DNA from: Cyanophora paradoxa
Taxonomy: Eukaryota; Glaucocystophyceae; Cyanophorales; Cyanophoraceae
Length of the DNA: 64,000 nt
NCBI GenBank assembly: GCA_004431415.1
Contig: QPMI01000408.1
Location: 62,001-126,000, forward strand
Direction of reading: 5' to 3'
Below are positions 39,903 to 50,291 of the stretch, in pieces (within the stretch, counting starts at the first letter, position 1; each line of letters starts with the position of its first letter). Under the pieces are notes generated by a model. The model saw only the letters and a program-made list of their open reading frames with translations, was not told the DNA's origin and searched no databases. Both the position numbers and the translations under genes were made by a program.

Positions 39903-40802
39903 CTATGACCGTGAGAACGGCAAGTAGAGTCCCTCCAACTCTTTAATGACATTCTTCAATGCTTTCTTTGTCAGATCTTTATCATCTTCCGTAATGAGTT
40001 CGAGAGTCATCGACCAATCAGTGGTAATATCCGTTTCGGCACCATTCCAGTATGTGAGACGAACTTTTAGCGTTTCAACTTCCACCAAACCGTTTTGCTC
40101 ATGCAGGATCATGGAATTATTCGATGAATCGTATTTAAGCAGACTGCCTACCGTTTGATCAATCTCGATTTTCGCAAGGGCTTTATCATCGCTTGTGTTC
40201 TTGCTTACATAGTTGCCTTTGAGTGGATCGACATGTAGAAGGATGTAAGAGTTGAACAGAAGATCGAGCGGTATAACACTGTCAATGTAGTAATTATAAG
40301 TATTAGTTCCGACTGTTACAGGTGAATCCAGCAGGGCAGAAGCGTAACCATTTTCTGAACTGTCAGGCCTGCGCTCTGGAAACCCAAGGAAGTTTGCTAA
40401 GATCCGACTTCCGAAGGTGAGGGTAAATGTTGCATCGCACATGAACCTTAGAAACATGGTAACAGGATCATATGTAACGTAGAAATGGCGAGTATAGGTA
40501 GTTCCTGCTGCACCATACACTTGTGAAGCTAGTTTGGCATTTAGAAGATTCACCAAACTATCCGAAGTATATGTCCCTTTCGAAATAGTGTTATTCTTAG
40601 TTTTAATTACATCTCCAGCATCATAGGTTCCTGTAATCAAACTTCCATTCTCGCTAAGATTGTAAATGTTATTGAACATCTCAAAGTTAGTCACTCTGCA
40701 GGCTCTCACATTTTGGATTGCATGGGGAATTTTGTAAGTAAAGTTCGTTGGGGTTCCATCATCTCGGTCCCTGGAATCAATATTAAGGTAATGACGCGTC
40801 AT
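39903..40802 (-). CDS. minor capsid (penton-type) protein of PLV-3
   Basis: The 299-residue protein starts at ATG 40802, with the N-terminal LNIDSRDRDDGTPTNFTYKI motif shared with PLV-1. Similarity runs through the protein (NIYNL near residue 48, FTLTFGS, ILANFLGFPE, the region around PLDLLFNSYILLHVD). It is divergent from the major capsid gene across 52 bp, as in the other lineage. The frame is intact. Confidence 0.75.
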   Translation of the reverse strand: MTRHYLNIDSRDRDDGTPTNFTYKIPHAIQNVRACRVTNFEMFNNIYNLSENGSLITGTYDAGDVIKTKNNTISKGTYTSDSLVNLLNAKLASQVYGAAGTTYTRHFYVTYDPVTMFLRFMCDATFTLTFGSRILANFLGFPERRPDSSENGYASALLDSPVTVGTNTYNYYIDSVIPLDLLFNSYILLHVDPLKGNYVSKNTSDDKALAKIEIDQTVGSLLKYDSSNNSMILHEQNGLVEVETLKVRLTYWNGAETDITTDWSMTLELITEDDKDLTKKALKNVIKELEGLYLPFSRS

Positions 40803-40854
40803 TCTGTTTAATAAAGCATTTTAAAAATTTCTTTTGGTATTTTAAACATAAGAG
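40803..40854. promoter_or_regulatory. bidirectional promoter region, PLV-3 capsid genes
   Basis: The 52-bp AT-rich gap between the divergent minor and major capsid ATGs contains TTTAATAAAG and GGTATTTTAAAC. Its position matches the 44-bp gap in PLV-1, A and B, but I see no shared core motif beyond AT-richness. Confidence 0.4.
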
Positions 40855-42081
40855 ATGGCACTCACTGGAACTACCCTTAAGGAACTCCTCGTAACTCCCG
40901 GTTCCGATCAAATTTATCTATCCCCTGGTCTCCAAATCGGAACCAACCCCAAGTACAAACCATTCCTCGAGCAAGTTCGTCCCCGAGGCAATACTTTTGG
41001 CTTTAAGAATACCGCTTACTTCGATCTACCTCGCAAACAACTCCTTGCTGGTGTTTCGCTCTATTTCAAGATTGCCACTGGTGGTGGTGTAGCCTGCACC
41101 CTCCCTAATGGTGGTTCTTCCTTTATTAATGAGGTTCGCTTTGTTCATGGTGGTTTCAAGTATATCATCCCTGGTGACTGGATTACTGTTAACGCTCTGA
41201 TTGATAATGATCATGCTACCATGAGCAGCATGTATGCTTCTCTTGGTTACTTCAAAGAACTTGATCGTGAAAGCACAGATGAGGCTATGGAATACATTGT
41301 TAAAATCCCCGCTGCTTTCTGGGATGATGCTTACTTCCCACTATGCACACTGGCGGATATGCCAACAATTGAGGTTGATTTCCGTGATGCTGGGATAGTC
41401 AAAGTTCCTGCTGGTGGATCTGTTACATTTGCAGATTGCTCCCTGATCTGTCAATTTGTAAACATCGCTTCGGCTGAGGCTGAGACACTTTTGAAAATGG
41501 CAAATGAACAAGGTGGCATTCGCATTCCGATCACAGAGGTCATCCACAAGAAGACACGAGCGCTCAAAACCGCTGATGCTGGTGAATCGGTTGAGGTGAC
41601 ACTCGCTAATGTTTCTGGTCTGGTTCATTCGATTCTCATGACAGTTCGAGAGGTGAACAAACTTAACACCTACACTCACTCTGATTTCTGTGGTCATGTT
41701 TCGGATGTTAAGATCGATCAGTTCCAGATCTTCCACAACAATCGCTCCCTGGATATCTCCAACAAACCCATTTCTGGTTTCCTCTCGGCTATCAATCACA
41801 TTCCTTCTCATTACAAGGGTGTTACTGTTGGCAATACTACTTATGGATTCGAGAATGGAAATATTTACGGAATCGTTCTTTCCAAATCTGGAAAAGATTC
41901 GCTTCGGAACTCGGTTATGGGTTACCAGGATTTCTTCAACAGCAGCTCGAGTTACATGGATCTCACTGTTTCGGGATGCACTGATGCCGCTCCTGTTCAG
42001 GTTGACATCTATGCCCTCCGACACAATGTTATGGTCCTCAATGGCTACAACATCTCTACCCTGAAAGTCTCGAACTTCTAA
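40855..42081 (+). CDS. major capsid protein of PLV-3
   Basis: The 408-residue protein starts at ATG 40855. It aligns along its full length with the 409-residue PLV-1 protein with few gaps; by eye more than half of the residues match, including TLKELL, YLSPGLQIG, FDLPRKQLL, DISNKPISGFLSA and SKSGKDSLRN. It is a predicted double-jelly-roll hexon-like protein. Unlike PLV-1, 81 bp separate it from the ATPase gene. It is intact, next to intact partners. Confidence 0.82.
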   Translation: MALTGTTLKELLVTPGSDQIYLSPGLQIGTNPKYKPFLEQVRPRGNTFGFKNTAYFDLPRKQLLAGVSLYFKIATGGGVACTLPNGGSSFINEVRFVHGGFKYIIPGDWITVNALIDNDHATMSSMYASLGYFKELDRESTDEAMEYIVKIPAAFWDDAYFPLCTLADMPTIEVDFRDAGIVKVPAGGSVTFADCSLICQFVNIASAEAETLLKMANEQGGIRIPITEVIHKKTRALKTADAGESVEVTLANVSGLVHSILMTVREVNKLNTYTHSDFCGHVSDVKIDQFQIFHNNRSLDISNKPISGFLSAINHIPSHYKGVTVGNTTYGFENGNIYGIVLSKSGKDSLRNSVMGYQDFFNSSSSYMDLTVSGCTDAAPVQVDIYALRHNVMVLNGYNISTLKVSNF

Positions 42082-42162
42082 AGTTCTTTTCTTTTGTAAG
42101 AGTAGGAAGCGCAAAAATTAAGTAGGTGAGTAGTTTATTTTGTTTTTTATCTTATTACTGTA

Positions 42163-42921
42163 ATGGATAACACAGTAAATCTAGATGATATACCGGAGTT
42201 TCATCCGAGCAAAACAGTTCGAATCCCAACGAGAATTTTGAATGTTGGTCGCTCCAATACAGGTAAGACAATGTTCACAAAATACTTACTTTACGAGCTT
42301 CGTGACAAGATCGATCAGATCGTTATATTTAGTTCAACAGCTTTTACTGGGCAATTTAATGACATCACCCATCCCGATAACATCTATGAGGAGTGGGATG
42401 ATAACATTGTTTTGAGATTGATCAGTATGCAAAAGAAACGAATCGAGAACAATGAGAAACGCAATAATCTAGTAATTATACTTGATGATATGATAGGTTC
42501 AAATTTGGATATGCATAATTCGGCTGTTTTATCTAAATTGGTCACGAGTGGAAGACATTATTCAATCTCGGTGATATTTAATGTTCAGCGTTTATGCTCA
42601 ATTTCTACTACCATTCGTCGCAATGTGGAATTCGTTGTATTTTTTAATATTCTTGGGAACGAAAAGGAATTCAACTGCGCTTTTGATGAGTATAATGGTG
42701 GTATGGATAAGAAGACCTACAAGGAATTGCATAGACTATGGGGTTACAATTACCAAACTGTCATAGCTAGCCTGCAAGGTTATGATATCAAGACCTATAC
42801 TGATCGAGCAGTACTCACTGATGATGATATAAAGGGCTTTAAGAAGTTTGTGAAGAGAAAAGCAATTAAAAGGAGTCAGATGGCTCGGATTCAGCGAGAA
42901 ATGACCACAATTAGTGTGTGA
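42163..42921 (+). CDS. genome-packaging ATPase of PLV-3
   Basis: The 252-residue protein starts at ATG 42163. Walker A GRSNTGKT lies near residue 29, Walker B-like VIILDDM near 105, and VQRLCSISTTIRRN near 140. It is homologous to 5829-6533 throughout, with a longer basic C-terminus. It is the last viral gene before the 7.4-kb non-viral tract. Confidence 0.87.
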   Translation: MDNTVNLDDIPEFHPSKTVRIPTRILNVGRSNTGKTMFTKYLLYELRDKIDQIVIFSSTAFTGQFNDITHPDNIYEEWDDNIVLRLISMQKKRIENNEKRNNLVIILDDMIGSNLDMHNSAVLSKLVTSGRHYSISVIFNVQRLCSISTTIRRNVEFVVFFNILGNEKEFNCAFDEYNGGMDKKTYKELHRLWGYNYQTVIASLQGYDIKTYTDRAVLTDDDIKGFKKFVKRKAIKRSQMARIQREMTTISV

Positions 42922-43167
42922 AAAGTCGATTTTTGAGAAATGTTGTATGGTAAGGTAGCTCAGATAAATACGGCGTCTAGTTCTTTGTGTAGAGCTTTAA
43001 TAGCGCTTCAAAACGCTATGCAAAACGTTGCGAGTTGACCATCTGGTGGTGAGATACAAGCGTTTGAAGATGCCGATAATCGATTTACCGAAACTTCGGT
43101 GAAACGTGAGCGAAACTTGAACCTTGTGAGATCATATACCCTACTATGGTTTATTCCCCGGGTTTTC

Positions 43168-43239
43168 ATGGCGCATTTAATGGCTCATTTTATGGCGCAT
43201 TTTATGGCGCATTTTATGGCGCATTTAATGGCGCATTTT
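43168..43239 (+). repeat. six tandem 12-base repeats (ATGGCGCATTTT type)
   Basis: Six units of 12 bases, the second with GCTC for GCGC and two with a final A. The length is a multiple of three, so it reads as a four-residue peptide repeat (MAHF or MAHL type); this is probably incidental. Confidence 0.85.
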
Positions 43240-43309
43240 ATGAAAATTCACTACTCTGTGGCATGGGCCAACGGGAATCGAGCAAAAACAATAATTTATT
43301 TAAAACTTT

Positions 43310-43391
43310 TATATCACATTATATCTCACATAGAATCTCACATATAATATCACATTTTATCTCACATTTAATATCACATTTTATCTCACAT
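43310..43391 (+). repeat. tandem TATCACAT / TATCTCACAT repeats
   Basis: About five irregular units alternate ATATCACATT and ATCTCACAT, at the transition between the viral genes and the non-viral tract. Confidence 0.75.
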
Positions 43392-43639
43392 CGAAACCTG
43401 GGGAGAAGTTGAAGGGGGATACATTGAAAGTCAGTGAGCCAATCAAATTGCGTCACACATATATATACATATACATCATGACAATATACACATCGCCGTG
43501 ATCGTCATGATCTCCCGAGTCACGTGGTGTGTCATATATATATCATCATGACGTCATATATATATCTCACATATACACAAATTGATATGTTGTAGGTATG
43601 ACCAGAAATCGATTATCTATCATATATATCATATATACT

Positions 43640-43989
43640 GGACCTTCTCATTTACCCAGCTACTATAGCTAGGAAACTCCGACCCGTCACGGAGTCGCTA
43701 GCTACCTATTGTTAAGTCCAGCTAAACCGTTCGCAACTCAGCAATTTCGGCGATCCCGGATCTATTCCGCCCGAGGCAAATTCGATCTAAGGCCCGCCGA
43801 GTGTTGAGAACCCGGATTCTGAAGTTTCACAGGGGTGCTCTATCTTATATGCATGTATATAAAGGCGTAGGAACATGCGCGGAGTCTGTGCGCGCCCTGG
43901 GCGATGGGCCCCGGCCCGGCGACCCGGGCGATCTAGCGGGGGAGCTTAATTTGGTGGTCGCGTCCACCCTAATTTGGGGGCTAGCCGCC
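43640..43989 (+). repeat. 350-bp direct repeat, copy 1
   Basis: Matches 46063-46411 with one G-run length difference. It contains a hairpin near 43665-43707 (arms CTAGCTA-type and ACTCCG/CGGAGT), TATATAAAGG near 43856 and GC-rich DNA at its right end. It does not start with TG or end with CA, and no target duplication is visible, so it is not a standard LTR. Confidence 0.88.
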
Positions 43990-45282
43990 ACGGATTTCGG
44001 TATAATTCGGCGAAATTACGCTTAAAAGCGTCGAAATAAAGCTTAAAAACGTTAATTTTGGCCATAATAAGTAATTATTCGACTCGAAATTAAGAATTGA
44101 CCCAAGATTTTAACCGCGGATTGCCCCCCCCTGCGGGCAACAGCCTGCAGTTCCCGGCCGCCAGGGTTGGGCTTGTATGACTGTTGGCCACACCGAAATT
44201 TCCATCGGGCGCTTGATTGCCGCCCAGCAGGCATCTAATCTATCACGAATTCACTGTTTCTAATGTCGGGAAACGTCTTCCTGTGTGCCAGCAAGCGGAT
44301 CAAATTGCTGCTGCCTGCGTGCAGGTGCATCGCTTGCCGGCGCATCCGCGCGCCGCGCTGCTCTGCGTGGCGGCGCCGCGGCCGGCGGCATGCTGTCCAA
44401 TGCTCTCGAGCGTCGCAGCAGACCCGAGAGACTCCAAAATCCGCTCGCGCCAGCCCAAAACCGGGTCCCCAGCGACACTGGCCCCCTCGCACCCCGTCCA
44501 ATCAGCCAAAAAAGCCCGAGCGCAACACCCATAGAAAGACACACCTTGGGGCTCGTGCATCATCAAAGCAGGGCCACTGCGCGCACGCGCGCTGCTGCGC
44601 TTCGAATCCTGAAGTTAGAAGAGCATTGATATGGAAAGATGATATGAGAACGAGCTTATGTAATTTGAAGCCTAAATTGGCATGGGGCGTGCGAGAGCAG
44701 TTATACTAGATTGTGGCGCCGGCTGGCCAGCGCTCGGAAATGCAGGGGCCGGGGGCAGGGCCCGCAGGGGGGCGTGCGCATGCGCACCTGGGCGTTGAAG
44801 TTGGCGAAGGCCGGCTTGGCGGTGTCCGACTTATCGACCAGAACGAGCTCTGGGGCGCGCACGCTCCTTCATTTCTCCCTCTACCCCTTCGGAGGGTGGG
44901 GGTACACGGACCGACGACGAGGCCCGTGTTGAGCTTCCGCGAGAAGCCCCTGCGGAGGATTTTACCAGAAGGAGAGAACTCTACAGCGGGTACAACGTGC
45001 ACAAATTACCGTACCCCTCCGCGTCGTACCCCTCCAGCGGGGCGTCGTTGTGCTCGCACGCTGCGACCTCGTCCTCTCCTTGTCCTTGTGCTCGCACGCT
45101 GCGCCGCCGCCACCTGCGCGCTGCCCAGCTCAGCTCAGAAGCTCAGATCGGATCAGCTCAGATCAGATCTGACGGGTGGCGCGCCTGGGCGACGAGATCG
45201 CCGGCGAAGAGCAGCTGGCCCGCCCGCTCGCCCGCCCGCACGAGGTACGTCTGCAGCTCGCCGGCCCCTGCGCCCGCGTCAG

Positions 45283-45480
45283 CGCCGGCGGGGCGGGGCC
45301 GGGCGGGGCAGGCAGGGGCGGGGCGGGCGGGGCAGGCAGGGGCGGGCGGGGCGGGGCGGCGGGCGGGCCGGAGCGGGGCGGGCCGGAGCGGGGCCGGGCT
45401 GGACGGGGAGGGGCGGGGCGGGGGGCGAGGCGAGGGGGGCCGGGCAGGGCGGGGCGGGGCGGGGCGGGCGGGGCGGGGCG
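45283..45480 (+). repeat. G-rich low-complexity tract (GGGGCGGGGC type)
   Basis: About 200 bases of short G runs (GGGGC, GGGCGGGG) on the + strand, with very high quadruplex-forming potential. It lies between two of the exon-like stretches of the minus strand. Confidence 0.8.
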
Positions 45481-45753
45481 GACCGAAGCCGTTGTGGGGG
45501 CGGAGGGCGACGCCGGCGCGCTCGAAGGCGATGCCGCGGACGTCCAGGGCGGCCTCGACGGCGAGCCGCGCCGCGTCCCGCAGTGCCGCCGAGCACGAAA
45601 TAATCGGGCGCCCCAGGGGCGTCGGCGCTGGGCGTCGGCGCCGCTCGGCGCCGGTATTCCGCCCGCGAGGCCTGCTGCGGGGTGCAGGATCAATCAGGAT
45701 TATTCGACTAGGTAACGGGGGCGGGGATGCGGCGGGGTTGGTGGGAAGGAAGA

Positions 45754-45774
45754 GGGGGGGGGGGGGGGGGGGGG
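45754..45774 (+). repeat. poly-G run of 21 bases
   Basis: Uninterrupted G on the + strand; its length is likely unreliable in the assembly. Confidence 0.85.
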
Positions 45775-46062
45775 AAGGCGAGGAGCGCGGCGGGGGGCTT
45801 GAGGATGGGCAAGGGGCGCGGCGAACCGGTGGGGCCCGCGGGGGGCATCAGAGCCGGGGCGCGGGGGGCCGCGGAGGGAGCAGGGCGCGGGGAGCGCACG
45901 CATCGGGGGACGGCGTGCGGGCGTGGAGCGCGCGCACGGGGACAAGGGGCGCGGGGGGACGGGCGCTGCGGAACTGGAACTGCAGCTGCAGTGGCCGCCG
46001 CGAGCCTGCGCGCAAGTCCTGCGGTTAGTCGTTGGATTTCAATGATTTATGTATGGAAAATA

Positions 46063-46411
46063 GGACCTTCTCATTTACCCAGCTACTATAGCTAGGAAAC
46101 TCCGACCCGTCACGGAGTCGCTAGCTACCTATTGTTAAGTCCAGCTAAACCGTTCGCAACTCAGCAATTTCGGCGATCCCGGATCTATTCCGCCCGAGGC
46201 AAATTCGATCTAAGGCCCGCCGAGTGTTGAGAACCCGGATTCTGAAGTTTCACAGGGGTGCTCTATCTTATATGCATGTATATAAAGGCGTAGGAACATG
46301 CGCGGAGTCTGTGCGCGCCCTGGGCGATGGGCCCCGGCCCGGCGACCCGGGCGATCTAGCGGGGAGCTTAATTTGGTGGTCGCGTCCACCCTAATTTGGG
46401 GGCTAGCCGCC
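46063..46411 (+). repeat. 350-bp direct repeat, copy 2
   Basis: Same orientation as 43640-43989 and one base shorter. The near identity points to a recent duplication or homogenisation. Confidence 0.88.
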
Positions 46412-47744
46412 CGCTAGTTCACGCTAGTGATACAATCAGATCAGCGTTCGCGCACCCTTGGGAAACGACAGAGGACGGACATGCTTCGGCGGCATCTGTG
46501 CAAAATTAAGCAGCAGAATAGGGTCACAAAGCATCCGAGCACACTGCGGCACGTGTGAGAGGAGCTATGGCCGATGCCGCGGGTCAATCAAGCGTGCTCC
46601 GGAATACTTGGCGGCGGGTGGTTCTCCGAAGCAGGAGAGCCACTACGAGCGTTCTATCTCTCTGGCTCACGGTAACTGGCTCGCGGCACCAGTCCTGGCT
46701 CGCAGGACATGAGGGCGGCGCATCGGCCCGCGGCGCATCGGTGCCTGCGCATTCGGGTGTTCAGGAGATGCGAGCTCGAGGGCGACGCCAGCCTTGATGG
46801 TGCAACGGACCGCCAACGCTTCCGCGGTACGTCGGTCGCTTCGGTCGCTGCTCCAGTCGGTCGCGGACTGCTGTTCATCTGCTCTGGTCGCTGTCGCTGG
46901 TGCTCCACGGCGGTGGCTTCGCGCTGTGCCCGCGAAGCGCTCGCGAACGGGGGTACACATTTGATGTGACGACAAGTACCCCCCCACTATTCAACGACTC
47001 TCAAAGCCGGCTCCCTCAGGGGCTGTTATGCTGCTGCTCAGCTCTATGTGACCGACCCTGCACCACAGCGATTGCTCGCGGTCGCTCGCGGTCGCTCGCA
47101 GCTCGCGCGTCGGCGTTCGCTCGCGGTCGCTCGCAGCTCGCAGCTGATCATGAGAGGCGGCGTATTGACGACTTCGGCTGCGGCTACAGCGTGCGTCAGC
47201 TCAAAGCTCTGCCGGCTTATCGAGCCATTGCGCGCCCCGCGGCCGCGCGAGACTATCTAGATCTCGTACGCTCGGAGCTCGTGGTGCGCGAGCCTCTCTA
47301 GATCTAGCTATAGATCTCGCGCGGTGCGCGGGCCTCTCTCGTACGCTCGCGGTGCGCCGTCGCACCGGGTGCGCCGTACGCGTCGCCTCGGGTGCGCGTT
47401 GCAAGCTCAGGTACCGGTTAGTCTCGACGGCCCGCGCCGCGGCGAGCACGCACCTAACTTTCGGTACAAGAACAGGTTAACACAGCTAACACGAACGGGC
47501 CGGGCGCTCCATTCTCTCACTCCCATCTCGGTTCATGATCATGATCATGCAAATGGCGTGTTCCCTCGCTCGCGGAGGCGCTCGCTGGGGCGTTCGGGCT
47601 CTTTATTTTGTATGTTGTACATATACATGGAAGGATAACTAAAGCGCCTTCGCCGCCGTGCACGTGGCGCCAAGCCGCCACGCCCGGGCACGTGCACGGC
47701 GGCGTCGCAAGGAGGACTGACCGGCGCTTCGTTGAGGTCTAGAA
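46412..47744. other. GC-rich stretch without recognised gene
   Basis: Open frames are frequent but none has recognisable content. Short repeats of GGTCGCTCGC type occur near 47070-47140. A strong hairpin is at 47651-47704. Confidence 0.4.
47651..47704 (+). repeat. perfect 16-bp inverted repeat, hairpin-forming
   Basis: Arms 47651-47666 and 47689-47704 pair perfectly (CGCCGCCGTGCACGTG and its complement) around a 22-base GC-rich loop. It lies just before the minisatellite. Confidence 0.75.
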
Positions 47745-48960
47745 GTCAGCGACACAAGGCCGGGGCGGGCGGCGATCGTGATCGAGACGGGGCGCGCACC
47801 GCGCGAGGCCGAGGCGGGGTGGAGGAGCTTGGGCGGGGCGTTCGGCGCAAGGGGACCCGCAGAGAGCCCGCGACGCTGCGCAGAGAAGTCAGCGACACGA
47901 GGCCGGGGCGGGGCCCGGGGGGCGGGCTTCGAGACGGGGCGCGCACCGCGCGAGGCCGAGGCGGGGTGGAGGAGCTTGGGCGGGGCGTTCGGCGCAAGGG
48001 GACCCGCAGAGAGCCCGCGCGCGACGCTGCGCAGAGAACTCAGCGACACGAGGCCGGGGCGGGGCCCGGGGGCGGGATCCAAGGCGGGGCGCGCACTGCG
48101 CGAGGCCGAGGCGGGGCGGGAGGAGCTTGGGCGGGGCGTTCGGCGCAAGGGGACCCGCAGAGAGCCCGCGACGCTGCGCAGAGAAGTCAGCGACACAAGG
48201 CCGGGGCGGGGCCCGGGGGGCGGGCTTCGAGGCGGGGCGTGCACCGCGCGAGGCCGAGGCGGGGCGGGAGGAGCTTGCGCGGGGCGCTCCGCTCACGGGG
48301 ACCCGCAGAGAGCTCGCGACGCTGCGCAGAGAAGTCAGCGACACAAGGCCGGGGCGGGGCCCGGGGGCGGGCTTCGAGGCGGGGCGCGCACCGCGCGAGG
48401 CCGAGGCGGGGTGGAGGAGCTTGGGCGGGGCGTTCGGCGCAAGGGGACCCGCAGAGAGCCCGCGACGCTGCGCAGAGAAGTCAGCGACACGAGGCCGGGG
48501 CGGGGCCCGGGGGCGGGATCCAAGGCGGGGCGCGCACTGCGCGAGGCCGAGGCGGGGCGGGAGGAGCTTGGGCGGGGCGTTCGGCGCAAGGGGACCCGCA
48601 GAGAGCCCGCGACGCTGCGCAGAGAAGTCAGCGACACGAGGCCGGGGCGGGGCCCGGGGGGCGGGCTTCGAGGCGGGGCGTGCACCGCGCGAGGCCGAGG
48701 CGGGGTGGAGGAGCTTGGGCGGGGCGTTCGGCGCAAGGGGACCCGCAGAGAGCCCGCGCGCGACGCTGCGCAGAGAACTCAGCGACACGAGGCCGGGGCG
48801 GGGCCCGGGGGCGGGATCCAAGGCGGGGCGCGCACTGCGCGAGGCCGAGGCGGGGCGGGAGGAGCTTGGGCGGGGCGTTCGGCGCAAGGGGACCCGCAGA
48901 GAGCCCGCGACGCTGCGCAGAGAAGTCAGCGACACAAGGCCGGGGCGGGGCCCGGGGGGC
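47745..48960 (+). repeat. minisatellite with a unit of about 147 bp, over eight units
   Basis: The landmark GTCAGCGACAC (or CTCAGCGACAC) recurs at about 47745, 47888, 48038, 48186, 48334, 48480, 48627, 48778 and 48925, a spacing of 143-151 bases. Two sub-variants (GCTTCGAGGCGGGG and GATCCAAGGCGGGG) partly alternate. Because the unit is close to a multiple of three and very GC-rich, long open frames appear on both strands; I do not regard them as genes. Confidence 0.88.
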
Positions 48961-50291
48961 GGGCTTCGAGGCGAGGCGGGGCCCGGGGGGCGGGCTTCGA
49001 GGCGGGCTTCGAGGCGGGGCCCGGGGGGCGGGCTTCGAGGCGTGGCCTGCGTGCGGCAAAGGGGCGTACACGCACCGCGGTATACGCAGAAGCTCCGCCG
49101 CGCCCGGCGGCCGCAGCTTCAGGCTCGCCTTGCAAGCGCCAGGCGAGGACAGCCACGGGCTGTGCAAGGCCGTCAGCGAGGCGGTGCGCCGGGGCAGCGC
49201 AAGGAGGCAGACTCTGAGAGCGATGGGGCATGGAAGGGACGCGCACGCATTGCGGGACAGGTGCCGCCGTGCCGCTGTTTGAGGCTCGCGAGGGCCGAGC
49301 GCACGGGCCGGTGTGGCGGGCACCGGTTGTTCAGGGTCCAGCGGGGTCACCAGCACACGCATAGCTAGCTAAAAGCAACGTTCGATCCATTCTGCACTTC
49401 GCCAGACCTCGGACTGCGACGGCGAGCCAGACGAATGAGGTCAACATCGAGCGGATGAGGCGGCGGGCGGTGAGCAGGCAGTCTGCCAGCACGAGAGCAC
49501 CTGCAGCACGTGTACCAGCACGAAAGCACCGTTCTGGCCTGAAAGTGCCGTCGCATCGGGGCATCTGCATGCTCGTACGGCATCCGCCCGGGCTGTGGCT
49601 GAGGTTCGGCAACCTTCTACTGAGCTCTCTGAAAGGAACCGACGCTGAATCTTGCGGACCCGCGAACTCCGGGGAGTCGTTGGCGTAGTAGCCGTTGCTG
49701 GCCGACGACGGCGAGCTGACAGACCACATTCGGGCCGCAGGCGTGCACCGTGGCACTAGAAGAACTGCAGCCGCCTGTTGGCGGCCTGCTGGCGCGCGGC
49801 AGCTACGTTCAGGCCGCAGGAGGATTGGTACCCTCCCGTCGTTCGTGGGGGGGTAAAGTTACCTGTACCCTTCCTTCGTTCGCAGACGAAAACTCGTCTG
49901 TGCGATTGACTCGCGAACCGTTAGCCAAGCGCTAGCTCGACCCCCTGACCCGTTAGCTGGACTCCAATTGACAGCAATCATTCTTACATTTTTCCTGCCA
50001 GCGAAGGCCACAGAGGTTTCTAGCGACGCCAGTTTATGAGTGCGTCGGGTTTTTTAGCTGCGTCCGCGAGTTTTTTTGGCTAGCTACGGTACAGCCGTAG
50101 GTAAATGAGACGCCTCATTATATTGCAATATTGACGTATTTAGGATTAAAAAGCAATTAAAATTCTATTGTTTTTATTGTCGTTTCTATCGTTGTTTCTA
50201 GTGTAGAAAATACAGTAAAAAACCGTTCAAAAAATACAGTAAAAAATGAGAGGTTTTTCGAACGAGGTTTAAACTGAAATCACTTTGTAAA
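48961..50291. other. gene-free stretch from minisatellite to PLV-3 right repeat
   Basis: Short GCGGGCTTCGAGGC repeats to about 49040, then GC-rich unassigned DNA to about 49950, then AT-rich DNA (about 50100-50290) with TACAGTAAAAAA twice. A frame on the + strand leaves the minisatellite and runs to 49282 without recognisable content. Confidence 0.4.

Larger units (their letters stand above)
42922..43639. other. AT-rich gene-free stretch with short tandem repeats
   Basis: There is no coding frame of note. It contains the 12-base repeat at 43168, the TATCACAT/TATCTCAC repeats at 43310-43391, and an alternating AT-rich segment (about 43455-43635) with CATATATATC and CATCATGACGTCATATATAT. Confidence 0.6.
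43990..46062 (-). other. 2.1-kb segment between direct repeats with host-like exon fragments
   Basis: On the minus strand several short GC-rich stretches look coding. At 45482-45600 a frame reads ALRDAARLAVEAALDVRGIA and on to RPHNGF. At 45172-45255 another reads LVRAGERAGQLLFAGDLVAQ. Near 44711-44855 a third reads ELVLVDKSDTAKPAFANFNA. They are separated by low-complexity C-rich DNA, as introns of a GC-rich host could be. I recognise no family. No viral gene is present. They may be exons of a captured host gene, or chance frames. Confidence 0.35.

Noticed and set aside
43310-43391. Possible CRISPR-like array
   Set aside because: Short irregular AT-rich repeats without unique spacers; simple tandem repetition in a eukaryotic context.
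43640-46411. Direct repeats as standard LTRs of a retrotransposon
   Set aside because: No TG...CA ends, no primer-binding or polypurine site next to them, no target duplication, and no pol gene between them.
47732-49282. 516-, 479- and 413-codon frames in the minisatellite and frames on the other strand
   Set aside because: They arise from a GC-rich repeat with a unit close to a multiple of three; several registers are open at once and the peptides are repetitive and arginine-rich.
50240-50260. AAAAAATGAGAGG near the PLV-3 right end as a relic of a PLV-1-type terminus
   Set aside because: Only about a dozen low-complexity bases match and nothing of the further terminal repeat follows.
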